A stretch of 64,000 nucleotides of DNA from Lineus longissimus (taxonomy: Eukaryota > Nemertea > Pilidiophora > Heteronemertea > Lineidae). The notes under the pieces were generated by a model. The model made no database searches. It saw only the letters and a list, made by a program, of their open reading frames with translations, and was not told where the DNA came from. Of the stretch, positions 13,755 to 25,300 are shown in pieces. Location: contig NC_088311.1 in NCBI RefSeq assembly GCF_910592395.1, forward strand, positions 374,501 to 438,500. Direction: 5' to 3'. Made by a program: the position numbers and the translations under genes. How positions within the stretch are numbered: position 1 is the first letter of the stretch; each line of letters begins with the position of its first letter.

Positions 13755-16700
13755 AGCGATAGAGAGTTATTCCAGTCTCCCGAGTATTTTATAATCACGT
13801 GCACGAATCGTCATCCCGACGAACTATTTTATCAATTATGACTTTGGTGTGTATAATTTTGTGAAGCAGTGTTAGAATAAAGGATCCGGACGTTAGAAGG
13901 CAAATTCAGGACTTATTACGTTTGTAACCTGTGCAAATACAACATGGCGACCTTCCCAGGACCTTCAATTCGTGACAGTGAGTCCGGATGCGTTTCAGTC
14001 TTGGAGCAGATTCTATTAACCGTTTTTCACGCCACGTGCTAGTGCTACTGCAGTCCATTATGTACATTACGTGTACACCTACGTGATTTCTAACTCGCTC
14101 ATTTCATCGGGAGGCAGAATAGTGACGTTCGTTTGTCAATATAATATTTATAAAATCGTGAATTTTTTTCTAAACTGTTCGTGACGTAAGTGCGAATTTC
14201 ATTATATTTATATATCGTCACTTTTGTTATAAATCACTGTGATCGCCATGAATCACTGTGAGTGTGAGCGCAGCATTTTTTAATCGATTGACGGACACCG
14301 TCTTCGTCAGTACGCATAGTACACGTCTATCTCTGTGTGTACCGAACTATTCAACTTCTACATCATGACATGTGCTATAACGTTCACGGATGATGTGCCC
14401 AGCAGCCAGAATACTCTTCAATTCGCCCTGATGTCTACTCGAGATCCGATACCGTTCCAGGCTCCAGCTGATCCAGCGTTGCAGTTTTAAAAGAGACATT
14501 TTATCAACTTTTTGAAAGACATTTTATAAACTTTTGAGAGACATTTGTAAACTTTTTGATAGTCATTTATATTAACTGTTTTGAAAGACATTTTATAAAC
14601 TAATTAGTAATAGGACAATATTTTTGTGCATCATTTCAATTTTGGCAGAGTATAGTACAATACTTTGCAATATCAGTCGATTCATAGCATTTAATGCATT
14701 TAATCTTAAATATTCACTCGTTATTGCAAACTGACTGGAACCGGACCCCGAGGATTTTGACAACTGTATATCTATAATATGAACTTTGTTTAGCTTTGCC
14801 CTGTTACAGCAAGATAGACAACGGACCAACCCAACCTTTAATGTTGCATTTCCTTTTCAGAAGAAATTAACTTTTGCTTCCCAAATACCTGACTTTTTAT
14901 TCCTTCATAACTAACTTTTACCCCTTTACAGTAATAATGGAAGGGCCAGCAGATCCAGCACCACCTGCTTTCAGGGGCACCGATTTTCTACCTCCTTTGT
15001 TTGATGGTGAAGTGATCGACCATGACATTTGTCATGCACATATCTTATCGTTTATGGACTACCTTCACTTCCACAATCTCCACGAGCCAGCAAATGCTGC
15101 AGAGATGATTCATATCATAACATTGTTCAAGGCTAGACTTCATGGCAAAGCACGTCTGTGGGCAGAGGGAAAAGTTTTCCCCACTATCGCTAATCTCAGA
15201 GCACAGTTTATGCAGCGGTTCAGTCCAACCCATTCAAATTTTGCCAATGTCAAGCATTTTCATTCTCTTTCCCATACCCCAGGCGATTCAGCCGAAATGA
15301 CTCTCAATAAGATACGCTTAGCAGCCCAGCGTATTCATTATAATGAGGTCCAGGTTCGGGACAAATTCTTACAGGTTTTGCCTACCAATTGTCAGGCAGC
15401 AGTCATCATGGCTGCCCCTGCAGATGCAGACGTGGCAGTTCTCGTTGAACGTGCTCAACAATATTTAGATTTTTCTGAGCCAGACAGGCCAACTACTGCT
15501 AATAAGCAGGTATCATTTATCACTGATCAGGTCCATGTGACCACTGCTAGTGCATCCACTAACAGTAGTGCTTGCGCAGTTGACAGGCTCACTGAGCAAC
15601 TTGCTGCTCTTCGCACAGAAGTGCAAGATTTGTCTATAGAGGTCAGGACTCAACCTCAGGTTCATTTTAGTCAACCACAGTCCAACTCTGATACTGGTGC
15701 TCGTACATATAGCTCGAACTACCGTTCAAGTTCGCCATCTCCTGTGAGTCATCAGTCTAGACGTCCTAGTCGTAGTCCGGCTAGAGACCGTTATCGTTAT
15801 AGTCATCGTGTATCCAGTAGATCCCCATGTAGGGACAGTCGTCGTTCTCAGGGTTCCTATGGTATTTCTCGTTCTGGTAACTCTCCCCGTCGTGCCACCT
15901 CCAACATTGTCTGTTATTTCTGCCACAAACCCAATCATGTGTGGAGAAACTGTTATACTTACCAGAACATGGTCAGTCGTGGGATGAACCCTACTTTCAT
16001 GCCCGTAAGGCCTCCAGCGCCACCCTTTTCTCCGTCCCATTATCAGCCATCAGATAATGGTCAACAGTTTCGTCAGGACACTCGATGTCCTCAACCCTAC
16101 CCGTTCCAATCCTATAAGCCAGATAACAGGTCTAGGTTTGATCAGTACTCTGGACCACAACAGCAAAATTTTTAGATAGGAGAAGCACTAACTGCCACTT
16201 AGATGCCTCTCCGACTCTATTTTCTGCTCAGCATTCTGGTGATCAACATTCTAGTGATCATTTGTCTTCATCGTATAATCCACATTCTGAATATCTTGGT
16301 GAATCCTCTGCTGACATTCAGCTCACTTCTAGGAATTATGCCAAAGGTTATTTACCCACAGGCCAAGGTTTGGTCATTTTATTTGATTCAGGAGCCACTG
16401 AGACTCTGATTGGTTTGGAAACTGTAAGGGACTCCCCCTATTTGTCCAAATTGCCCAAGGTTGATATTAAACCAATCAAATTTCGTATTGGTAATGGAGA
16501 ATTTTTGTTTGCAAAACAGGCCATTAAGCCTAAACTTACTATTCAAGGGAACCATTTCAATGTATACTGTGTCATAGCTGAAAATTTCATTGGTCCTGAT
16601 ATTCTTTTGGGTACATCTACCATGAAGGAACTCAAAGGTTCTTTGGATTTCATTACAAATTCGTTCAAGGTCAGGTCAAAGAAGGCTTGGTTACGTCCTA

Positions 16701-19700
16701 CTGTCAATACTGTCATTAGACCAGGTCAGGTTAGGGTCATTCATGTTAAAGGCAAATTGCCCCATCACATGAAAAACTCGGCACTCATATTGAATTCATC
16801 GTCTCATTTGTCTAGGTTTTGTCCTTCAACCATGATGGTCAAATTAAAACACGGTTTAGCTCCTATTCGTATTTATAACCATTCTCGTAAACCCGTCAAT
16901 ATTCGGTCTGACAAGCCTATTGTCTTCACCAACTTGGATGATTTTATTCATGTAACTCAAAGTTTGTCTCCAAGCTGCCTCAAGCAAAATCAACCCTGTG
17001 CTCCGTCACAACCACCTGTTGATGATCAAGACTCGCATTTGTCAGCTAGGGACATTTTAAGGCGAGATGTTAAATTAGACCATAGTATTCTGTCTACGCC
17101 AGAACAGGCCAGTGTGTATGATATTTTGGAAAACCATGCTCCAGCATTTAGTCTTCGAGGTGAGGTTGGGACTTGTCCCAATTTTGAGGTGGACATCCAT
17201 CTCAAGGATGAAACCCCTTTCTATATCCGACCATATCCGGTCGCTGAGGAAAACAAACCTCTCATTGATAAGGAACTTGATAAATTAGTCAAGTTGGGCA
17301 TTTTGCATCAAGGACATACATCATATTCCAGTCCAATTTTGCTTGTCAAGAAGAAGGATTCTACTGAGAAGCGCGTTGTAACAGATTTTCGGTTTTTAAA
17401 TAGTCGAGTTCATTGTGCAAATCAAGATTTCACTCCTTTGAAAACCATCTTAGCTAGAATCGGTCAGTCAAATTGTAAAGTCTTGAGTGTCATAGATTTG
17501 AAAAGTGCTTTTCATTGTCTACCTTTGTCTCGTAGGGCACAGGCCTACACCGGCATATCTGCCTACAACGGTGGTCGAACTTTTTACTATCGTAGACTTC
17601 CAATGGGTTTGTCCATTTCTCCGTCCATTTTCTCTCAGAAAATCAATGATATCCTTTCTAATATTCCCAACTCTAATCTCTTTTGCTGTGCAGTACATGA
17701 TGACATTCTCATCTTCAGTAAAGATAAGAAAGAGCATACTGTACATCTGCAACAAATTTTCCAGGCTTTGATTGCCAATGGCTTGAAGATTTCTCCTAAG
17801 AAATGTCGCTTGTTTCAGACTAGAGTTGTTTACTTGGGTCATGTTCTGTCCATTTCTCCTGATGGTTTTGTTCAAATTTCGGCTATGAATGACAAGTGTT
17901 TGTCTATTAGGAATATGAAGACCCCTACATGTCAGAAAGCGGTCCGAAGGTTTGTCGGTGCTGTGTCATATTTGAGTCAATATTTACCTAGATTGCAGGA
18001 ATTGCTTACACCTTTACATGAGCTCACACGCAAATCTAAGCATTTCCATTGGCAACCCCATCATGAGATAGCTTTTCATACTATCAAAGACTTGCTCATC
18101 AAGCCACCTGTCTTGAATGCACCCACTACTAGAGGTGAATTCAGATTGTATAGTGATACTTCACGTATTGCTACAGGTTCATATCTTGCTCAATACTCTG
18201 ATGGGCAAGAACGCATCATCGCATACTATTCCAAGCGCTTGCCAAAGGCGGCAAAGAACTATTCTGTTAGTGAGCTTGAATTACTTGGACTCCTCATCAA
18301 TGTAACAGCTTTTCAGTATTTGTTACAAGACAGGACTTTCCAGGCTTTTGTTGATCATTCTTCTTTGGTTCAGATTGTAAAGTCAAAGAAGCAGCCACCG
18401 ACCACTAGGTTGCAAAAGCTGCTTGAGCGACTGTCTCCCTATAGTTTTCAGTTGTCGTACATGCCAGGCAAAGAGCTTGTGTTAGCTGATTTCTTGTCAC
18501 GTGCTCCTCTAGATGATGATACTGAGTTAGATAGGATTATGCCAATCGCGTTCCAGGCACAATCACCTGTTATTTATGAATTAGAGTCTCTTTCAACCCC
18601 TGTTCAGGAGCATGCATTTTATACACTGCCACTTCCTGAAAAGATTGTTACCAGGTCATATGCAAAGAAAATGAACATTCCTGTGCCTCTTCTGCATAGG
18701 CCAAAACCAATTCCCAAACCACGAACACATGTTCCTTGTCAGCAGACAGTGTCTGTTGCACCTACACACACTCCTCTTGTTAATGGCATTCAAAACAATG
18801 TGCCACCAGTATCTATACTTCCAAAAGCTCCACGTGTGCCCATTGTTACATCAACAGTGGCACCACCAGTGTCAGTGATTCCATTTGTTCTCCAACAGAA
18901 TGACAAATCTCAATCATCAACCAAGGTTGCTGATGAACCTAGGCTCATTGATTCCGCTCTTCCTCCATCTTCTGTCGTTGAAGAGTATTCAGATGATATT
19001 TTAGATCTCCTGGTTAGACCCACACCATTGGTTCCAAGGATTGATAGCATGCATACCAAGCATGTCCCTGATCAGGCATCTCTGAATAAGGTATTGAAGA
19101 TCATCAGACGCAAGGTGATTCGGGATTACAATCTCCCTATTGAGGCACAACAGCTTAGTACCGCACAACAGACATCTCCGTATTTTAAACCCATCTATGA
19201 TTACTTAGTCCATGATATCTTGCCAGCAGATAAGAAAGCTGCTAGGGTCGTTAGCATCAAATCTGAGCAGTATCTGACTTTCAATGGCATTCTGTTCAGG
19301 ATTTTCTTTCCCACCAATTCTGAGAATTTCTGTTTTCAATTAGCAGTTCCGGAAAAGTATATAGATACCATCATAGGCCAACATCATGGCTCAGGTTTGC
19401 TTCTGGGACACGGAGGATGTACCAGAACTTATCTCACCATTAGGAAAAATTTCTATTTTCCATCTATGTTCCAACGCATTGTCTCGTATATTCAATCATG
19501 TGATAGGTGTCAACAACTTAAGGGAAAGTCTGATACTATGCGGACATTTCATGAACGCATTCCAGCCAGTTTTGAACCATTCCAGACCATTAGTATGGAT
19601 TTCAAATCCATGCCCACATCTCCATCAGGTTACCGTCATATGCTAGTGGTGACATGTGCCATGACCAGGTTTGTTGTGGCCGTCCCGCTAAAGACAATTG

Positions 19701-22265
19701 ACGCCCCCACTGTTTGTGAAGCCCTTCTCCAGAAGGTGATTACTCTGTTTGGCGTCCCATCTGTAATTGTGTCAGATGCAGCAGCATCTCTCACCGGTCA
19801 TCTTGTTGAATTACTGTGTGCGACACTTGGCATTCAACAGAAGCTTGTCTCTGTAGAAAACCATGGTAGTCTTATGGCTGAACGGCAAATCAAATCCATT
19901 GCCGACCTCATCAAAGCAAATCTCCTTGAGTATGGTGTTTCTTGGACTCAATTCGTGTCCACAGCAGTGTACACATACAATTCATTTTCAAGTGCTCACT
20001 TGGGAGGTTACTCTCCTTTCTATTTGCTCTTCTTGCGTGAACCAGCTGATTTGTCCACTTTGAATTTCAAACCATGTCTAGGTCTCTCACGGTCACATGC
20101 TGAGTATGTCCAACATCTGCGACAGAAATTTCAGAATGTGTCCAAATGTATGCTGCAGCTCCAAGAGCACCAGCAACTGTCTCAAAATGCCAAGATTGCT
20201 AACAAACTTCAGAAATCTCCCATCTATGCTGAAGGTCAGTTGGTTTATCTACATAAACCCAACACTACAGGGATGACGGCCAACACAAGAAAGTTTAAGA
20301 CTCTTTGGGTTGGCCCATTTGTTATACACCAGGTTTTGGATAGGACACACTATATTATAGCAGATTTGAAGGGAAACATCATTCCTGATATCTTCAATTT
20401 TGCAAGGTTGAAACCAGCATTTTTGAGGGCCACAGGTCAGAAAAATGTAGCCCATCTCCAGCAGTTGCAAAACTTGCTTCATAAGGCAGACAAGGCACAG
20501 GATGAGAAAGCTGTGCATGCTGCTTATGCTTTGGATTTCACTGATGAGACAGGTTCCGCTCATGAATCCACCACCTATAGAGGCGACATCTATGCCTCAC
20601 AGGCTGAACTTTGTGATTTCAATATTCATTTGTCTCATGCCGAGGGTAACCATGGCATGATTGCTCCCTCTGTGTTGTCCACTAAGCAACAGGATGATTT
20701 GTCTCGGCTCACTTGGCAATCTCCCTCAGAGTTTGATTACACCACTTTGAAACGGGCGCGTTTCAAAAATGGATGCCTAGAACTCTTGCTCTCTGTGCCT
20801 TTTGGGCAGAAACAGTTTAGCTATTGGTGGTCACCTCAATTTGAACCACATGTTGTCAGCATTGTCCAGTTTGTGTTAAGTGCCAAGGATATAAGATGTA
20901 CAGGGTGTCCCAACCCGTTAAAAATGTTCAAAGATAAGACCATTCATGATAAGTCACATATTTTGGCGAAAAGCCAAGAGAAAAGTGATTAGACGACAAT
21001 TTATTGAGAATATGGTTTGTTTTTAAAAACATCTCAAGTGGTTTCTTGTTGTCGTTGTTATGGTAATGATGTCATTTGGTGTTTACAACAAGACGTTGCT
21101 ATATTGCTTATCAAAACAAATCTTTACGGGAATAATTATTTCACCCTCATTGCTATTTTTATAAAAGCTAGTGAGTTGTTAGTTGGATAATTGTAGAAAC
21201 ATCTATTAGCTATAGATGTGATATTTTTTTCTACTTGTCTTCAATGAAGCTTTGTGCAACAGTAATCTGTCTATTGAACAGTTTTCCAGTTTGAGTATTT
21301 TATTATCAATACTCTATTTTATTGGATGTTTGTACGGCTACATGTTAGCAAAGCCAACTCTCATCAGTCTTGGGACTGATTTATTTTCATGATGGGTTTC
21401 TGTCTCCAAGCAGTGCTTGTGGCAATTGCTGTTTCGAGACAGCTCACACAATAGTGTATGATTTAAGCAATTTGGATACTTTTGTGACAACAACATTTTT
21501 TTTCGTTGAGGTTTTGTACATACGCGTGTCATCCAGAAGTTCTTCGAGTTAAACTTTATTTTCCACAGTTTTCAGATGCCTCATCGACCGGTCCAGTCAG
21601 TTTCGCAATATTCCCAGCAGAGGTTTTGACACTTCATTGTATCATTGCATATTTTAACATGCTGTTTAGCATGAGATTAATGATTCAATGTATAATTATA
21701 TTGTAACCTTATGCTCATACTTTGTCATGAATGAAGTGGTCATTCATTAGTAAGTGGAACAAAATACATATATTGTAACTAAGTTCGGCCGCTGGCTGAA
21801 CACTGTTGGGAACCCCGAACCATATGATGTAATTTAAGTTCATTCGCTGCATGAACACCTCGTTTAAAGCCTTATTATCATTGATTGTACCCCATTCAAC
21901 AATACTATGTGTTAAGCCAAAGTCATATTCCTCTAATTGTTTTTAAAAAAAAAAAATATTTTAACTTCGTAAAATATTTTACCAGTTCCGCGGGATGTTG
22001 TATAGTAATTGTAAAACCTTTCTTATGAGTAGCACTGTAATGTGTAATTCTTGGAATTAAGTGTGCGAGATTATTGGAATTGGGTATCAGATAAGATACC
22101 TGTGAAAATTCCCACGGTCTACTTTTAATCCTCCATTCTCCCCAGCGTGATCAATTACGTCAGCATTGATGCGGCTCCTCATTGGATGGAGACGCATCAA
22201 CGTTGCCCCCTGATTGGTGCAGACAAAGCTGCGCGTGAATACAAAACAGCTGTCCGCACGCTCTC

Positions 22266-22305
<40 letters not shown>

Positions 22306-25300
22306 AGCGATAGAGAGTTATTCCAGTCTCCCGAGTATTTTATAATCACGTGCACGAATCGTCATCCCGACGAACTATTTTATCAATTATGACTTTGGTG
22401 TGTATAATTTTGTGAAGCAGTGTTAGAATAAAGGATCCGGACGTTAGAAGGCAAATTCAGGACTTATTACGTTTGTAACCTGTGCAAATACAACACTAGT
22501 CTAAGTGCATTATAGCTCTGTATAGAGCTTACCACTAATGGTCTTGAAAGTGTAATATCTGATCCCTTCTCACTTTAAAACTGTCATGCCAGAGGAGGAG
22601 GTGAAAGGCAGTTCAGAAAAAGCCTAAACCATGTCAGCTATCAACCATTCAAAACTTGTTCAATTCTATATTCAGGTGATTCTTGATGGGTGTGCTGCTG
22701 TGACTGAGAAGTCAGTCTTCCACCTCAAGAGGAGATGTCCTCATCTAACTCACTTGTCTGTGATATCTACCAGTGTTGGTGACATCCCATTACCCATTGG
22801 TGACACCAAGATCTATTTGGATGGCTGTCCTATCTTCACCGGTATTGACCTCCAAGAAGCCTGTGAGTCTGTCTTCTAAGGAAATTTGTAATGGCTTCAA
22901 TGGCACTGGTAGTGAAAGTAACCAAGCCATTGATGTTTGAGTCCACAACCTTGGTCGAAGTGCAATTGCCTATCATTAGCCTCTTCTCTTCCTGAAAACT
23001 GGGAATGCAGCAAGTTGTGTTATGAGTAAGTTGGGTTACTCGTCTATAGTTTGAACCAATAGTATTTTATAGCTTGAGGCTATTGATATTTTGAATAAAG
23101 TTTCATGTAACTTCTGTTGCAGCTCCACTTGTTGAGCAAAAGGTTGTCATCCTGGTGCAGCCGACCTTGACCTTGTCTGTCCTTGACCTCCTGAAAGATG
23201 GTGTTTTCAAGGAAACCACTGGTGACAGATGCCTTCACTACTGTCCTAAAGTCACTGTTGGTGGCGCCACGGCTAATGTGTTTGAGTTTCACACCGATTC
23301 GACAGTAAGTGTTGTTTATCCTTCAGGAATCGGGGATGGTCTCTGTCTTGGGAGCAGTATATGTCATCCATATTCGTCAGAGAAGTTTCTCAGTTTGTTG
23401 CAGTTGTCCTTTAAGATGACAAGGTTTGGCACTTTTGTTGAAGTGAGCGAAAAATCAAGTGTCTTGTGTGGCTTTGAAGCATCAACTATCTTACTCTTCC
23501 TCTGGCTTTCACGTTTGTTTCAGTACGACTACTTGCCTTTCCTCAGTTCTGGTGCTACTTATATCATCACAGTTGAGTTAACAACTGCTGAAGAATGTGC
23601 CAAAGGTTTACTAGAAGCCTACCGTAATATCAAAACTAGGGTGAGTATTAACTTATTACATCTTGGAGACTAAAAAAAGTGAGGTAAATCTCATCCATAC
23701 CATTTTAGAGAGTCAGACATCACAATTACTGGAAGAGACTAAGCATAGCTCATTTACTTGTGCTACTGTCGAGAAACCCATCCGGTTACTGGTATGATAT
23801 CCTGACAGAGCCTGGTCGCTGCTAAGAGGGAAACAGGATGATATCCTGACAGAGCCTGGTCGCTGCTAAGAGGGAAACAGGATGATATCCTGACAGAGCC
23901 TGGTCGCTGCTAAGAGGCAAACAGGATGATATCCTGACAGAGCCTGGTCGCTTCTAAGAGGGAAACAGGATGATATCCTGACAGAGCCTGGTCGCTGCTA
24001 AGAGGGAAACAGGATGATATCCTGACAGAGCCTGGTCGCTGCTAAGAGGGAAACAGGATGATATCCTGACAGAGCCTGGTCGCTGCTAAGAGGGAAACAG
24101 GATGATATCCTGACAGAGCCTGGTCGCTGCTAAGAGGGAAACAGGATGATATCCTGACAGAGCCTGGTCGTTGCTAAGAGGGAAACAGGATGATTTTTAG
24201 TCTGACAGTTACGATAATGATATATTAGCTTAATATTATCATACCTGAGTTGATTTGATGATGAATTTAACATTTTGTAGACTTGCCATTCCTGTTTTGT
24301 GGTGTTGATCTTGCACAAGGAGGATGTCCGAGGGGCCAAGAGTGTACAGAAAACCATGCTGAATAGCCTCCATGCAGCAGAGAACGCCTTTAAAAAGCAT
24401 GTATCAGAACCTATGCATAGGTAAGGTTGTTTTGCAAAGGTCAGTTTAAAAGTATCTTTTTAAAACGTCTGAGGGCCATATTGAAAAGATCTATTTGCTT
24501 TAGCACCAGTCACCTAAAAGGTCATGGGTTCAGTTCCCTGCGGGATCACCACCATTGTGACAACAAGAGAGAAGCTTTCTCCTGTAAAGAAGAAAGTCAT
24601 TGTTTGTCCACACTTTTTCTCATTCTTTTCCAGTAATGGAGACTTCTACAGACAGCTACTACAAGCCAGGAATCAAGATATCCTGTCTGCAGAGCAGCAA
24701 GAGCTAACCAAGCTGAGTTTCTTTGGGTTTGACAAAAAAACTAGCTGTATTAGTAAGCTTGGATCTCATAGTAATGCAGTAGGAGACGACAGTGGGACGT
24801 CGAAATCTGGTGCTGTGGAAAGCAAAGATGGACTCCAGGTAAGCCTCTTGGATTGATGGCTGATTCTAAGTGATTGAGCTCTGTTGACGAGTTATAGTAT
24901 AATTCTCCAATCACCCCTTTCGAAGCTGACTTGGTAAATTCTTGGTCATGGTAACAAGACTTTTGTGATAAACTCATCCACATTGCCACATCATTTTCAA
25001 TCTGGAAGACTTGTCCCTTCCAGAATGAGCTACAGGCTTGTTTTGAGCACCTGAGTGAGACATGTCCGTGGGAATCGAAACAAGTCAGTGCAGAAGTGAA
25101 GCAGTTCTATGACCAGCTCCCGCAGGAGAAGATCTTGACAATGGCAGGCCTTATATCAAAGTCAGGAGGCAAGACTGATGATGGTGGCCCCTTTCGTAAA
25201 CTCCTGTCCAGGCTTGACAGAATGGTGAGTGCCCTTGACCTTAGCGTAAGGATGCTTGGGGTCTCCATGTTACCAAGCAGTTGCATTTCATTGAAACAGT

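Larger units (their letters stand above)
13445..22495 (+). mobile_element. Complete Ty3/gypsy-type LTR retrotransposon in ROCO intron 2
   Basis: The element is 9051 bp with two 500-bp LTRs that I find identical on reading, including the GA microsatellite. Ends are TGTTGTAT...ATACAACA. The 4-bp target duplication CTAG is at 13441-13444 and 22496-22499. The internal order gag, protease, reverse transcriptase, RNase H, integrase is that of Ty3/gypsy (Metaviridae) rather than Ty1/copia. Both gag and pol are open over their full length, so the copy may be active. It lies in sense orientation in an intron of the ROCO gene. About 1 kb of sequence without evident genes precedes gag (13945-14936) and follows pol (20993-21995). 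No env-like ORF is present. Confidence 0.95.

Noticed and set aside
13596-13841. 81-codon ORF in both LTRs
   Set aside because: Identical because the LTRs are identical. It includes the GA microsatellite translated as RERERE and has no known homology.
15726-16040. Thr/Arg-rich minus-strand ORF
   Set aside because: Antisense shadow of the Arg/Ser-rich part of gag.
16203-16409. Separate hydrophobic ORF between gag and pol
   Set aside because: Overlaps the open pol frame and protease start. It is only an alternative frame.
17519-17875. 118-codon minus-strand ORF
   Set aside because: Antisense shadow of the reverse transcriptase.
21943-21995. Polypurine tract before the 3' LTR
   Set aside because: The A-run is separated from the LTR by about 40 nt of mixed sequence, so I do not call it a PPT.
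23794-24194. Regularly repeated 44-bp units resembling a CRISPR array
   Set aside because: Repeats are head to tail without unique spacers and lie in a metazoan intron.
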